In this document: in pieces, positions 53,399-62,803 of the stretch
Layout of the letters: every line of letters starts with the position of its first letter
Position numbering within the stretch: position 1 is the stretch's first letter
The notes under the pieces: model-generated
Database searches by the model: none
What the model saw: the letters and a program-made list of their open reading frames with translations, nothing else
What the model was told of the DNA's origin: nothing
Position numbers and translations under genes: made by a program
From: Parachlamydiales bacterium
Lineage (GTDB): Bacteria > Chlamydiota > Chlamydiia > Chlamydiales > JABDDJ01
Reading direction: 5' to 3'
Assembly (NCBI GenBank): GCA_041671045.1
Contig: JBAZCF010000006.1
Location: 62,001-126,000, forward strand
DNA: 64,000 nt

Positions 53399-55315
53399 AT
53401 GAAGCTTAGTCGATCAGCAATATTTATTACTTTTTTTTGCATAGTGTTTACTTCTACCTTTGCAAAACAACCTGAGCCGTATACATTAGACAAAGAAATG
53501 CGTAATGCTATCGACTCCATCGGACACACGTTCCAAGTTAACTATGGACCTACACCCTGGAAAAATGAACAATATAACTGGTATCTCGACCAAAAATTAG
53601 AAGAGACAAAGCAGGCAATTACTCCCCAAACCTCCATAAAAGAATTTCAACACCATCTAAACGATTTCTTCAAATCGATGAACGACCTGCATTCGTGCAT
53701 CATCTTTCATTCCACAGCCTTCGCATCTTTGCCTTTTGAGCTACGCACTACAGAAGGTCGGTTTTTCGTGCATCGCTTTATGGATAAACTAGCCGATAAC
53801 GCATTTCAGATTTTAACTCCCGGTGATGAAATCCTCAGCATGGATGGCGAGCCTATTAAAACTGTTTTTGACCGCTTCTTAGCGCAAACATCTGTTAAAA
53901 ACCCCTCTCCCAGTGATATCGGTTATGCCCTAAGCCGTTTTACCCGACGCGCTGGTGCAACCCTAAGTCCCATGCCGGAAAATCTTAAGAAGACAATTTT
54001 TGAAGTACGCAAAAAAGGTTCTAAGACAATACGTAAGATGTCTTATAAATGGAAGTACTCCCACGAGTCTATGCCCTTTAGAAAAGGACTTCATCCTGTC
54101 TTAACTATTAAACCCCTCGAATCTACTCCCTTTTATAGAGCCCTCGCGCGCGCCGATATTAATGTGGAAATTAAGCAAGATAACATGCTTATAGAACAAT
54201 TGTTTGAACGGCTAGGAACCCCTACAGGCAAAGAAGTCATCCAGGCAATCCTAAATAAATACGCCCATTCAGAAGACTCCCTGGAAAATGAGTTAGATGA
54301 AGCAAAAATTGAAGAAATAATACGCTTCACTAAGCAGAAAGAGGGTACCGTCCTTCCTCCCTTAGGCAAGATCCTTTGGAAAAGCAACCCTCAAGACTAT
54401 TTTGAAGCCTTTATCTATGAATTGGACACCAAGCAAAAAGTTGGTTTCATCCGTCTGCAAACTTTCATGCCTGACAATACCATTAATATCATATGGAAAA
54501 TCCTGAAACAAAAAAAACTCGCCAAAGAGCCTTGGGATGAATTTGCAGATAAGATCAATTACTTCAAGGACCGCACTGATATCCTGGTGATCGATCAGAC
54601 AGATAACCATGGGGGAGCTGATCTATACACTTTTGCCATAGCCAGCATGCTGTCAGACACACCCCTAGCAACATCGCCTGATCACCACACCCTTAATTCA
54701 GACCTTATAAGTTCAGCAGTAGAGATAAGTCAGCTTTCCGAGGATGAATTGATGAAAGAGCTTGAAGAATCAAACAGTTTCGTCAATCAAACGATCCTCG
54801 GATATCCTGCAGATATTCTCCATATGAACAGAATGATTTCCTACTATAAATATCTGCTTAGCTGCTGGAAAAAGGGTGAGGTTTATACAAACCCGGTCCA
54901 TTCTCATGGCGTAGATAAAGTGATCCCTTCAAAAAAAGCCAGATACGTCAAACCGATCATCGTATTAATAGACGAGTTTGCCATGTCTTGCGGCGACGTA
55001 TTTCCTGCCATGATGCAGGATAATAACCGTGCCTTATTATTCGGACATACGACAGCAGGTGCCGGCGGGGCCGTCAAAAAAACGGATTTTCCAAATCGCT
55101 TGGGGATAGATTTCTATGCTTATACTGATACTTTGCTTATCCGATCTAATGGGATGCCGATAGAGAATATTGGCGTCTCTCCTGATGTGCAGTATCATCT
55201 TACAGCAGAAGACCTTACGAACGGATATCCAGGATATATTCAAGCTTTAAAGGAACAAATCCGGAAGCTAGTTCCGAGTCCTATAAGAGAAAAAGAACCG
55301 ATAACAGCTAAGTGA
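53399..55315 (+). CDS. CPAF-like S41-family serine protease
   Basis: 638 residues with a signal peptide (about 1-22, ending TFAK). This is a chlamydial protease-like activity factor relative, a tail-specific-protease fold secreted into the host in Chlamydiaceae. The likely triad is His98 in MNDLHSC, Ser530 in FAMSCGDV and Glu589 in MPIENIGVSPD; the Ser-Glu spacing of 59 equals that of C. trachomatis CPAF (Ser499/Glu558). The middle region around 180-300 is longer than in that protein. A strong terminator follows. Secretion through the type II system fits the adjacent, divergently transcribed secretin. Confidence 0.85.
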   Translation: MKLSRSAIFITFFCIVFTSTFAKQPEPYTLDKEMRNAIDSIGHTFQVNYGPTPWKNEQYNWYLDQKLEETKQAITPQTSIKEFQHHLNDFFKSMNDLHSCIIFHSTAFASLPFELRTTEGRFFVHRFMDKLADNAFQILTPGDEILSMDGEPIKTVFDRFLAQTSVKNPSPSDIGYALSRFTRRAGATLSPMPENLKKTIFEVRKKGSKTIRKMSYKWKYSHESMPFRKGLHPVLTIKPLESTPFYRALARADINVEIKQDNMLIEQLFERLGTPTGKEVIQAILNKYAHSEDSLENELDEAKIEEIIRFTKQKEGTVLPPLGKILWKSNPQDYFEAFIYELDTKQKVGFIRLQTFMPDNTINIIWKILKQKKLAKEPWDEFADKINYFKDRTDILVIDQTDNHGGADLYTFAIASMLSDTPLATSPDHHTLNSDLISSAVEISQLSEDELMKELEESNSFVNQTILGYPADILHMNRMISYYKYLLSCWKKGEVYTNPVHSHGVDKVIPSKKARYVKPIIVLIDEFAMSCGDVFPAMMQDNNRALLFGHTTAGAGGAVKKTDFPNRLGIDFYAYTDTLLIRSNGMPIENIGVSPDVQYHLTAEDLTNGYPGYIQALKEQIRKLVPSPIREKEPITAK

Positions 55316-55379
55316 TTTAAAGTAAGAGCTTTAAATCTTTCTGCTCCTTATCTCGATTCTGAGCAAAAACGGTACTTTA

Positions 55380-55403
55380 GGGGCAATTTTTTGCCCCTTT
55401 TTT
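55380..55403 (+). terminator. Strong rho-independent terminator after the CPAF-like gene
   Basis: GGGGCAA (55380-55386), TTTT loop, TTGCCCC (55391-55397), then six T residues. The stem is perfect. It lies 65 bases after the protease stop and insulates it from dnaA. Confidence 0.92.
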
Positions 55404-55465
55404 GTTAGGTTTAGCAGCATTTTTTGTGCGACAACTACTTACAATCAACCAGTTGCTTATTGTTT

Positions 55466-55481
55466 TGGAAAAGTGCTTGCA
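55466..55481 (+). promoter_or_regulatory. Candidate sigma-54-type element upstream of dnaA
   Basis: TGGAAAAGTGCTTGCA matches TGG-N8-TTGCA with the ten-base GG-to-GC spacing of RpoN promoters. It would initiate about 140 bases before the chosen dnaA ATG. The match is partial and a dnaA promoter of this class would be unusual, so this is only a candidate. Confidence 0.3.
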
Positions 55482-55636
55482 CCCATTCCCATCAACTGTT
55501 AAAGTCGGCCACCATAACGCCCCCAGAATATATTGTGGAAAGGTTGTTCATAACTTTTTACGTTACATAAATGGGGACATTATGGCATGATGACACACCG
55601 AAATCGGCAACACCTAGTACTAAGGAACAAAACACT

Positions 55637-56986
55637 ATGTTATCTTGTGACCATCGAGAAGCTTGGAACCAATTTCTTGAATTCGCAAAAAAACACTGCT
55701 CCATCACCGCATTCGGCAACTGGCTTGCACCTATTAAAGTTCTTGAAGCGACTGAAGATGCCGTCACCCTAGAAATCCCAAACATCTTTGTAAAAGAGTA
55801 TCTGTTATCAAACTATGCTAAAGATCTATGCGCTTTCTTACCCGTAAATGCTAAAGGTGAACCCAATATACTCTTTGTTATTGCGTCACAGCCTACTGCT
55901 GCCCTCCAGCCTTCCCTCCCCTCTCTGCCCTCAGTAAATACTGTAGCGCAAGGCCAAGGTCAGGGCGGAGTAAAACTTAACCCCTTTTATCGCTTCGATA
56001 CATTCATCGAGGGACCTACCAACCAGTTCGTTAAATCTGCTGCCTATGGAGTAGCCGCCCGACCCGGCCAAAACTACAACATTCTTTTCATCCATGGTGG
56101 CGTAGGCTTGGGAAAAACCCATATCCTCCATAGCATTGGACACTACATCCAAGAACATCATAAAGGACTGCGTGTACAATGCATCACGACCGAAGCTTTT
56201 ATTAACGATCTGGTCGACAGCCTACGTAATAAATCTATCGAGAAAATGAAGCGTTTTTATCGTTCTGATGTAGATGTACTCCTCGTGGACGATATCCAAT
56301 TTCTGCAAAATCGTCTCAACTTCGAAGAAGAATTCTGCCATACATTTGAAACACTGATCAATCAACGCAAACAAATCGTTATCACGAGCGACAAACCACC
56401 TTCGCAGCTCAAACTCTCCGAAAGAATGATCGCACGTATGGAATGGGGTCTTGTCGCACATGTCGGCGTTCCAGAATTGGAAACACGCGTCGCTATTTTG
56501 CAGAGCAAAGCCCGTACGCGCGGTATCGATATTCCACAAAATGTAGCCTTCTACATTGCAGAACATATATTCAGCAACGTTCGTCAGCTTGAAGGCGCTG
56601 TCAATAAACTATGCGCTCATAGCAAATTGATGAACCTTTCCATTACTGAAGAACTTGTGATGTCCGCTTTGCGTGAAATGCTGCAGCAAGCTCCCGGCGC
56701 AGACCTTACCATTGACAACATCCTCAAAGGAGTAGCCTCCTTTTTCCAAGTGCGTGTCAGTGATATCAAAGGAACTTGCCGAGCCAAAGAAGTCGCTTTC
56801 CCTCGCCAAGTGGCCATGTATCTCGCCTGCAAGCTGATCAATGGCTCTTTGCAATCTTTAGGATCTGTTTTCGGAAAAACACACTCCACTTTGCTGCACG
56901 CGTGCAAGGCTATTGAGAAGAAACTAGAAGGCAATGAAACACTGCGCCGCCAGCTCAACATGGTAGAACGCCAGCTAACAGGCTAA
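55637..56986 (+). CDS. dnaA: Chromosomal replication initiator DnaA
   Basis: 449 residues from the ATG at 55637, with AAGGA ten bases upstream; an upstream ATG at 55571 adds 22 residues unlike the family. Domain I starts at HREAWNQFLEFAKKH. The AAA+ domain shows Walker A IHGGVGLGKTHIL and Walker B LLVDDIQFL. Domain IV carries the DnaA-box-binding signature CRAKEVAFPRQVAMYLACKL and GKTHSTLLHACK. It unwinds the origin; chlamydiae have two dnaA copies. No cluster of DnaA boxes (TTATNCACA) is visible beside it, so this need not be the origin. Confidence 0.96.
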   Translation: MLSCDHREAWNQFLEFAKKHCSITAFGNWLAPIKVLEATEDAVTLEIPNIFVKEYLLSNYAKDLCAFLPVNAKGEPNILFVIASQPTAALQPSLPSLPSVNTVAQGQGQGGVKLNPFYRFDTFIEGPTNQFVKSAAYGVAARPGQNYNILFIHGGVGLGKTHILHSIGHYIQEHHKGLRVQCITTEAFINDLVDSLRNKSIEKMKRFYRSDVDVLLVDDIQFLQNRLNFEEEFCHTFETLINQRKQIVITSDKPPSQLKLSERMIARMEWGLVAHVGVPELETRVAILQSKARTRGIDIPQNVAFYIAEHIFSNVRQLEGAVNKLCAHSKLMNLSITEELVMSALREMLQQAPGADLTIDNILKGVASFFQVRVSDIKGTCRAKEVAFPRQVAMYLACKLINGSLQSLGSVFGKTHSTLLHACKAIEKKLEGNETLRRQLNMVERQLTG

Positions 56987-57008
56987 GCCTCGCCTGCATT
57001 AGGCTGTC

Positions 57009-57380
57009 CTCACATCGCCACGGTCCCCGCGGGACCGCGGCGCCGACGTTGACAGGCTCGCTGCGCGATTACGTCAAGAAATTGCGGTTTTCACTGCAGA
57101 AACAAGTCATATAACTTAAGGGTAGATAGCATGACAAAATTTGCTATTGCTATTTGGGTTTATCCTGCAAAGGACTCGAATGGATTCGGTGTAGTGAAAA
57201 TGTTTGACATGATCGCGTAGCGAGCCTGTCAACGTCGGCGACGCAGTCCCGCGGGGGACTGCGTCGATGTGAGATCGGTATGAAAACAACCATACTACAG
57301 ACAACATAACGCAGGGAGAAGCTTCTCTGCGTTCTTTGCGTTCAAAAAACACCACACAGACCATAATACAGACAACATTG
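57009..57380. repeat. Inverted-repeat (MITE-like) element, copy 2, filling the dnaA to CDF gap
   Basis: The 396 bases between dnaA and the CDF gene hold no supported gene. Parts, left to right: inverted hairpin module (57014-57078), core (57079-57202), forward hairpin module (57203-57268) and arm (57269-57380) with a GAGAAGCTTCTC palindrome near 57310. The forward hairpin pairs CGACGCAGTCCC (57239-57250) with GGGACTGCGTCG (57255-57266); the inverted one pairs 57016-57027 with 57031-57042 with a single A-C mismatch (G-T when read on the other strand). Compared with copy 1 the left-hand arm is missing next to dnaA. The 83-residue minus-strand frame here is a by-product. Confidence 0.8.
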
Positions 57381-57382
57381 TG

Positions 57383-58324
57383 CTAGATCGGCGGTTTTTC
57401 TCTGTCAGGGTGATTCACTGGATGCGCTTCCAAATGCTTGGTAGGCTCCAAATGAGTCATCACGTTAACCTGATCCGCAGGGAAACTCTCAATCAACCTA
57501 ACTTCAAGTACTGTGGCTCGCCGATGCACCTCATTCAATGTGAGCTTGCCGTCGAATAAAAGATGGACCTCAATCCATATGACGTCATTGACACGGCGGT
57601 GCCTAAGCTGATGGAAATCTTCGATTAGCTTTTCATCCACAGCGTTTTCCAGCAAAGCAAGAACTGTAGCATGCACATCTTCATCGATACGTTCCATCAG
57701 TCCTTGATAGGCTTGCAGACAGACCTGACCGCCCGTATAGAGAATCCACAATGCTAAAAATGCACCTACGATTGAGTCAACCCATGAGTAACCTGTCATC
57801 CATGTAGCAAAGAGGCTAATGACGACGCCCATACTTGTCCACATATCTGTTTGAATATGATATCCATGTGATTGAAGAGCTATATTATTTAAGTCTTTGC
57901 CTCGACGTATCAAGTAATAGCTCATGACGGCATTGATAACGATAACTACGACGACCAGCAGCGCGCCCATTTCTAGGTTGTGCGGTGTGAATCCCCTAAA
58001 TAAAGAATTAAAGGCATTATATAGGGTTGCACCGCCTGTGAACAGTACCAACAATCCTTCAAAAGCAGCGGAAAAGTAAGCTGCCTTTCCGTGGCCATAT
58101 CTATGTTCCCTATCGGGTGGTTTAGCTGCATACCATAGACTTAAAGAGGTAATACCCACGATTCCTATATGGAGTAAGGATTCCATAAAATCGGCGAATA
58201 TTGCTTGGCTATTTGTGACAGCATAGGCATAAGCTTTAATGGCCAAGACGACAATTGCGCTTAGGGCGCTGAATGCCATTGGAACAAAATACTTGGAATC
58301 TTGGAGTTCAGAAATTTTTGCCAT
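57383..58324 (-). CDS. Cation diffusion facilitator transporter
   Basis: 313 residues from the ATG at 58324; earlier starts would overlap comF, whose stop ends at 58327. CDF transporters export divalent metals such as zinc, iron or manganese by proton exchange. Six membrane segments are visible, with the metal site residues in FADFMESLLHI (near 46) and HGYHIQTDMWTSMGV (HxxxD, near 159), followed by the cytosolic domain with DVIWIEVHLLFDGKLTLNE. It directly follows comF. Metal specificity cannot be assigned. Confidence 0.92.
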   Translation of the reverse strand: MAKISELQDSKYFVPMAFSALSAIVVLAIKAYAYAVTNSQAIFADFMESLLHIGIVGITSLSLWYAAKPPDREHRYGHGKAAYFSAAFEGLLVLFTGGATLYNAFNSLFRGFTPHNLEMGALLVVVVIVINAVMSYYLIRRGKDLNNIALQSHGYHIQTDMWTSMGVVISLFATWMTGYSWVDSIVGAFLALWILYTGGQVCLQAYQGLMERIDEDVHATVLALLENAVDEKLIEDFHQLRHRRVNDVIWIEVHLLFDGKLTLNEVHRRATVLEVRLIESFPADQVNVMTHLEPTKHLEAHPVNHPDREKPPI

Positions 58325-58326
58325 AA

Positions 58327-59046
58327 TTATTTTGCCTTGCAAAAGGTCAGACCATAGATTGCTTGCGGACTTGCCTTCTGCAATAATTCTGCACAAATGC
58401 GAAGTGTCTGTCCTGTAGTGATAACGTCATCGACCAGATAGATTATTTTATTTTTTAATTTATGTGCATCCAATAATACGAAATTCTTGTTGTTAAGCTG
58501 CACTCTTTGTTCACGCAACATTCCTGCCTGGCTATAGTCGCCGGCATACCTACCTAAAGCCAAAGCCATACTGCTGCCAAGAATATTGCTCATCTCAAGG
58601 GCAAGCTGCTCGCTTTGGTTGAAGCCGCGCGTAAGGTAACGCATGGATGAAAGCGGCGCAGGGACAATATAATCCGGAAGCGGCCAATCCAATCGAATCG
58701 TCTGCGCAGCGAGGTAAGCTGCCATAGGTTGAGCAAGGAAGGCATGTCTTCCGTATTTGAATTGTTTGACGAGTGCTCCGGCGGGACCTTCATAGTCAAA
58801 GACAGATCCCAGGGCAATGAAGGGCGATTTTACGGCAATGCATCCATAACAAGGGAGGGAGGGGTCTTTCATGCTGAAACAGCGCTCGCATCGGTTATCT
58901 GGATTTAGGATTTCCATTTGTGAAATACAGAGGGAACATAATAGGTGGCTGCGATCCAAGTCACCTTCCCTGCAGTTCAAACAGGAAGGCGGAAAACAAA
59001 GATCGCAGAAGGAATGCCAAAGAGATTGTAAATGATGGACTTTCAA
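58327..59046 (-). CDS. comF: ComF-family phosphoribosyltransferase-like protein
   Basis: 239 residues starting at TTG (59046) with AGAGGG upstream. Two zinc-binding cysteine groups open the protein: CDLCFPPSCLNC (14-25) and CERCFSMKDPSLPCYGC. A phosphoribosyltransferase fold follows with the PRPP loop IIYLVDDVITTGQT near 196-209. ComF proteins act in DNA uptake and recombination in competent bacteria. No other competence genes are adjacent. It is eight bases downstream of the AsmA-like gene. Confidence 0.9.
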   Translation of the reverse strand: MKVHHLQSLWHSFCDLCFPPSCLNCREGDLDRSHLLCSLCISQMEILNPDNRCERCFSMKDPSLPCYGCIAVKSPFIALGSVFDYEGPAGALVKQFKYGRHAFLAQPMAAYLAAQTIRLDWPLPDYIVPAPLSSMRYLTRGFNQSEQLALEMSNILGSSMALALGRYAGDYSQAGMLREQRVQLNNKNFVLLDAHKLKNKIIYLVDDVITTGQTLRICAELLQKASPQAIYGLTFCKAK

Positions 59047-59054
59047 CTTACCCT

Positions 59055-60902
59055 CTAGAACAATCTATCAATCATTTTTGGAGGGAGGTCCGATTTAAAA
59101 GCGATATTTTTCCAGGGGCCTATCATATGAAAGGCTCCTGAAGATGAACCTTTATTCTTAAAGCCCGGTAAATTCCATTGGCCAAAGATGTCTACCATTT
59201 TGTTATCGAAATCTATGTAGGAAGGATGTGGTGCTTTCTGATCCAAGCTATACTGTGCAATTGTCCCTAAGGGGAGAAAATCCACAGTAACATCCATTTG
59301 GGTTAAGCTTAGCTTCCCATCTTTTTGGAGATTGCCTTGAAGAGTCCCTTTGCCGCTAAGTGGTTCTGATTTCCATTTTCCTTGCAGTTCCACCTTATTA
59401 TTGCCGGCATATACTGCTTCAATCCAAACCCTTCCCGGCACTGCAGGTGCTTCTTTCCACTCGATACCTAGCTCCCGCAGGTCATTTTGAATATTGGCAG
59501 CTTTTGCTTTTCCCTCAAAACGCATTCCCTGCAGTTTAAAAGAAGGATCAAAAGTCGCTTCCAAGTGGTCTACCTTCCATGAACCGATTTTTGTTTTACC
59601 CCCTTCGGCAATGAGGACGGTGTTGCCCTGGTTTTGGGTACTGCCTAATAAGGAAGCCTCCACCACTAGGTTTCCACAGCACGCTTTTATATTGTGCAGC
59701 CTCACTGCATCTTTGAACAATTCGATATTCCCATCCAAAGTCGTTTCAGCCTTTTTACCCCAGCTGAGGTGTGAATGGTCCAGATCTACCCACAATCGCT
59801 CAATTCCTTTGGAAAAGTTTATCCAGATTTTCCCTAATACAGGTTTTTCAGAATGATTTTTCAGGGAAATACGCGAAGATCCTAATTTCCAGATAAGCTC
59901 ATTGGGGGTGAAGCTGGCAAAAAGGCCCTCGTTATCAAATTCTCCATCAATATCCACCACCCCATCCAAAGGAATATCTTGGTAACGCTCCCCGCCAAGC
60001 AATAATAATTCATTGAGAGGAATACTTTTTCCATCCAGGGTTCCAGAGACTTTTGTTAAAAAGCCCTGCTTAATTTTTGCTTTGAAATTCAAGGGGGCTG
60101 AGCCCAACTGTCCTTTGAATTCCCAATCCTTTAATAATTTATCCGCTGAGATTCCTATCGACACATTAGCTAACGCCATGGAAGAAGTAGAGAGTTGATG
60201 TATCCATGCATTTCCTGCGAGTCCACTGGAATTATAAGTTGCTTGGGTTGAAATTGTGCCTTCAAGATTAGCAATAGAGGGTAGAATTCCGGGGCCAGTC
60301 CAGCAGCTTACAAACTGATATAGTTCAGGAACTGAAACTTTATCCATATCTATGGAGAACGCGCCATTGGTATTGCTGGTGAAGTTGATCGTACCTTTAG
60401 CAGGAAAAATGCATTCTGCTCTAACTGCAACATCGCCTTTATCGCCGGATAGCTTGACTGCGGGTAAATAGACTTCTCCCGAAGGTGTTTTTAAGGCAAT
60501 ATCGTCAAACGACCAGCTTCTAAGCCGTATGCCTTTACGTCCGCTAGCATGTTTCACAGCTCGCCAAACAGCATAGAGGGGAAGCATGCTTGCATCGCCT
60601 CTTAACTTATTGATTCTAACGTCGAATAGAACAAAAGGCGGCTGCCAGCCATATTGCCATTCTACAACAATATCTTGTGCTTCTGCGGATCCCACACCCT
60701 GCTTTTTAACAGACACATTGTGTAAGATTAAAGTATTTCCTTCGCGCTCTTTGTGGGAAAATGTACATTCTCCCCCTAGCAATTTGCCGCAAGTCTGCGC
60801 AGTATGGCGTTCGAGCAATATGCCTACAAACACATCACGTAGTAGAAGGCCCATAACTAACAATAGGGTTAAGGAAATACTAATCCAAGCTATCTTACGC
60901 AC
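59055..60902 (-). CDS. AsmA/TamB-like periplasmic protein
   Basis: About 615 residues from GTG at 60902, preceded by AAGGA; a TTG at 60938 is the alternative. One N-terminal membrane anchor (KIAWISISLTLLLVMGLLL) is followed by a long series of short amphipathic beta strands with no cysteine clusters or enzymatic motif, ending MIGPWKNIAFKSDLPPKMI. This pattern is typical of AsmA/TamB/DUF3971-type proteins, which form hydrophobic grooves that carry phospholipids to the outer membrane. The specific family is inferred from shape, not from a diagnostic motif. It heads a run with comF and the CDF gene, divergent from dipZ. Confidence 0.65.
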   Translation of the reverse strand: MRKIAWISISLTLLLVMGLLLRDVFVGILLERHTAQTCGKLLGGECTFSHKEREGNTLILHNVSVKKQGVGSAEAQDIVVEWQYGWQPPFVLFDVRINKLRGDASMLPLYAVWRAVKHASGRKGIRLRSWSFDDIALKTPSGEVYLPAVKLSGDKGDVAVRAECIFPAKGTINFTSNTNGAFSIDMDKVSVPELYQFVSCWTGPGILPSIANLEGTISTQATYNSSGLAGNAWIHQLSTSSMALANVSIGISADKLLKDWEFKGQLGSAPLNFKAKIKQGFLTKVSGTLDGKSIPLNELLLLGGERYQDIPLDGVVDIDGEFDNEGLFASFTPNELIWKLGSSRISLKNHSEKPVLGKIWINFSKGIERLWVDLDHSHLSWGKKAETTLDGNIELFKDAVRLHNIKACCGNLVVEASLLGSTQNQGNTVLIAEGGKTKIGSWKVDHLEATFDPSFKLQGMRFEGKAKAANIQNDLRELGIEWKEAPAVPGRVWIEAVYAGNNKVELQGKWKSEPLSGKGTLQGNLQKDGKLSLTQMDVTVDFLPLGTIAQYSLDQKAPHPSYIDFDNKMVDIFGQWNLPGFKNKGSSSGAFHMIGPWKNIAFKSDLPPKMIDRLF

Positions 60903-61022
60903 GGCTTTTTCCTTTTTTAAGGACAACGCTAGGTTCAAATAAGTTCATAGTTTCATAAATTCATCAAATGATTGCAACTATTCATAAATCTTGCAATGGT
61001 ATGCAATAAACCCTGAATTTAT

Positions 61023-62750
61023 ATGCTCATATTACTTGTTTTTTCTTTTTTAGCGGGAATAGTCACAGTTTTTTCACCGTGTGTACTTCCAGTTTTGCCC
61101 CCTCTTTTAGCCGCAGGCTACACAAAAAATCCTTCTCGTTCCTGGGGAATTATCTTAGGGTTCATCTCGTGCTTCACTTTTGCGATATTAACTTTAAGCC
61201 AAGCCCTGCATTCTATAGGAGCCACCGGAAACTGGTTACACCTGATAGCTGCAATAATTTTGGGGGTTTTTGGACTGATACTGCTGATCCCTAAATTGGG
61301 TGAGATATTCGAACGTTTGGCCGCTCCCATAGCGCGTTTAGGTAATACTATTTCTACACGTACTGCAGAGGGTTTTGGTGGAGGGGTCTTGCTGGGTTTT
61401 GCCTTGGGATTGCTTTGGACTCCCTGTGCAGGTCCAATCTTGGCAACGATTATCATCCTTTCTACATTAAATGCTGTTTCATTAACGACCGTCGGCATAA
61501 CTCTTGCCTATGCTTTAGGTGCGGCGATACCCATGATGTTTATCATGCGAGGCAGTTCCTACCTAAAAAAGAGTCTTTCTTCCCACCCAAGTGCAAGCGC
61601 AACCTTACGTTCTATTTTCGGAGTACTAACCATCGCTGCGGCAGTAGGCATAGCTACAAATTGGACCGAAGTCTTTCAAAAGTTAGCATTGGAATACATC
61701 CCGATCATTGAAGTGGAAAATAACGCCCTAGTCAAAAAAAGGTTGGCCGGTTTAGTGAAAGCCGATGCAGGTAATTCGTTTGTTCTACGTGTCGAAGACA
61801 TGAATGCGACTAAAGATGGCGTGCTTCCCCTTCTAGGTAAAGCTCCTGCGTTTCCTGCCAATGATAAATGGCTTAACTCCAAACCGCTTACTATGAATGA
61901 ACTAGAAGGAAAAGTTGTTCTGATAGATTTTTGGACCTACAGCTGCATAAACTGCCTGCGTACCCTACCCTATCTAAGCCGCTGGTATGATAATTATAAG
62001 GATAAGGGTTTGGTTATTGTCGGAGTACATACTCCGGAGTTTTCCTTTGAAAAAGTCCCAGAAAATGTCCAAGATGCCATCAAAAGGCTGCATGTCAACT
62101 ATCCTGTTGTTTTAGATAATGACTATGCCATCTGGAAGTCCTATGGCAATCTTTATTGGCCCGCCCATTATCTTATCGATAAGCAAGGTAATTTGCGTTA
62201 TTTCCATTTCGGAGAAGGGAAATATATTGAAACCGAGAATGCTATCCGCTCCTTATTGGGGTTGACGCCGATGAATGGGATCGATGAGATGGACCGGCGC
62301 AGGGCCACTACTCCTGAAACCTATTTAGGTTATAAGAGGGCCCAAGGATACCCTTTTGAGTTGGATATCTTCCGCGATAAAGAACATCGCTATGTCCCCC
62401 AAGAAGTCCCTAATCCTGATCAGGTTACTCTTGAAGGCGATTGGATCGTCCATGAAGACCATGCCGAATCCACAAGCCCGCGCAGTTATATCCGTATTAA
62501 CTTCATCGGGACCAAGGTTTACCTGGTTTTAGGCGGAATGAGCAAAGAACCCGTGCAAGTAATGCTTGATAGTAAACCGCTTCCGGCTAAATACTATTCG
62601 AAAGACATGAACTCGAAAGGCCAAATATTTATCAAAGAGCCGCGAAAATACGACATGATAGATCTTGGCCGTGACTACGGAAGGCACGAATTGCAAATTC
62701 ACATACCCGAAGGTATCTCAGCCTATGCTTTCACTTTCGGCGATGAGTAA
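61023..62750 (+). CDS. dipZ: DipZ-like CcdA-thioredoxin fusion
   Basis: 575 residues. The N-terminal ~220 form a CcdA/DsbD-type membrane domain with the redox cysteines in FSPCVLPVLPPLLAAG and LLWTPCAGPIL. A periplasmic TlpA/ResA-like thioredoxin domain follows with SCINC (about 307-311) and GVHTPEFSFEKVPENVQDAI. A C-terminal beta domain (about 440-575) of the DipZ C-terminal type closes the protein. It passes reducing power across the membrane to periplasmic disulfides. Most bacteria encode these parts separately; the fused form resembles mycobacterial DipZ. Confidence 0.9.
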   Translation: MLILLVFSFLAGIVTVFSPCVLPVLPPLLAAGYTKNPSRSWGIILGFISCFTFAILTLSQALHSIGATGNWLHLIAAIILGVFGLILLIPKLGEIFERLAAPIARLGNTISTRTAEGFGGGVLLGFALGLLWTPCAGPILATIIILSTLNAVSLTTVGITLAYALGAAIPMMFIMRGSSYLKKSLSSHPSASATLRSIFGVLTIAAAVGIATNWTEVFQKLALEYIPIIEVENNALVKKRLAGLVKADAGNSFVLRVEDMNATKDGVLPLLGKAPAFPANDKWLNSKPLTMNELEGKVVLIDFWTYSCINCLRTLPYLSRWYDNYKDKGLVIVGVHTPEFSFEKVPENVQDAIKRLHVNYPVVLDNDYAIWKSYGNLYWPAHYLIDKQGNLRYFHFGEGKYIETENAIRSLLGLTPMNGIDEMDRRRATTPETYLGYKRAQGYPFELDIFRDKEHRYVPQEVPNPDQVTLEGDWIVHEDHAESTSPRSYIRINFIGTKVYLVLGGMSKEPVQVMLDSKPLPAKYYSKDMNSKGQIFIKEPRKYDMIDLGRDYGRHELQIHIPEGISAYAFTFGDE

Positions 62751-62803
62751 ATAGCAGCCGGCCTATGATCTAATTAGAATGTAATAAAGGAACATATATA
62801 CAC

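Noticed and set aside
55404..55636. Replication origin next to dnaA
   Set aside because: No cluster of TTATNCACA-type boxes or clear AT-rich unwinding repeats; a skew calculation would be needed.
57116..57364. 83-residue minus-strand open frame in the repeat, with similar frames at 21963-22169 and 22226-22408
   Set aside because: The similar protein text simply reflects the repeated DNA; frames start and stop at different places, cross the hairpin and have no ribosome-binding site or domain.
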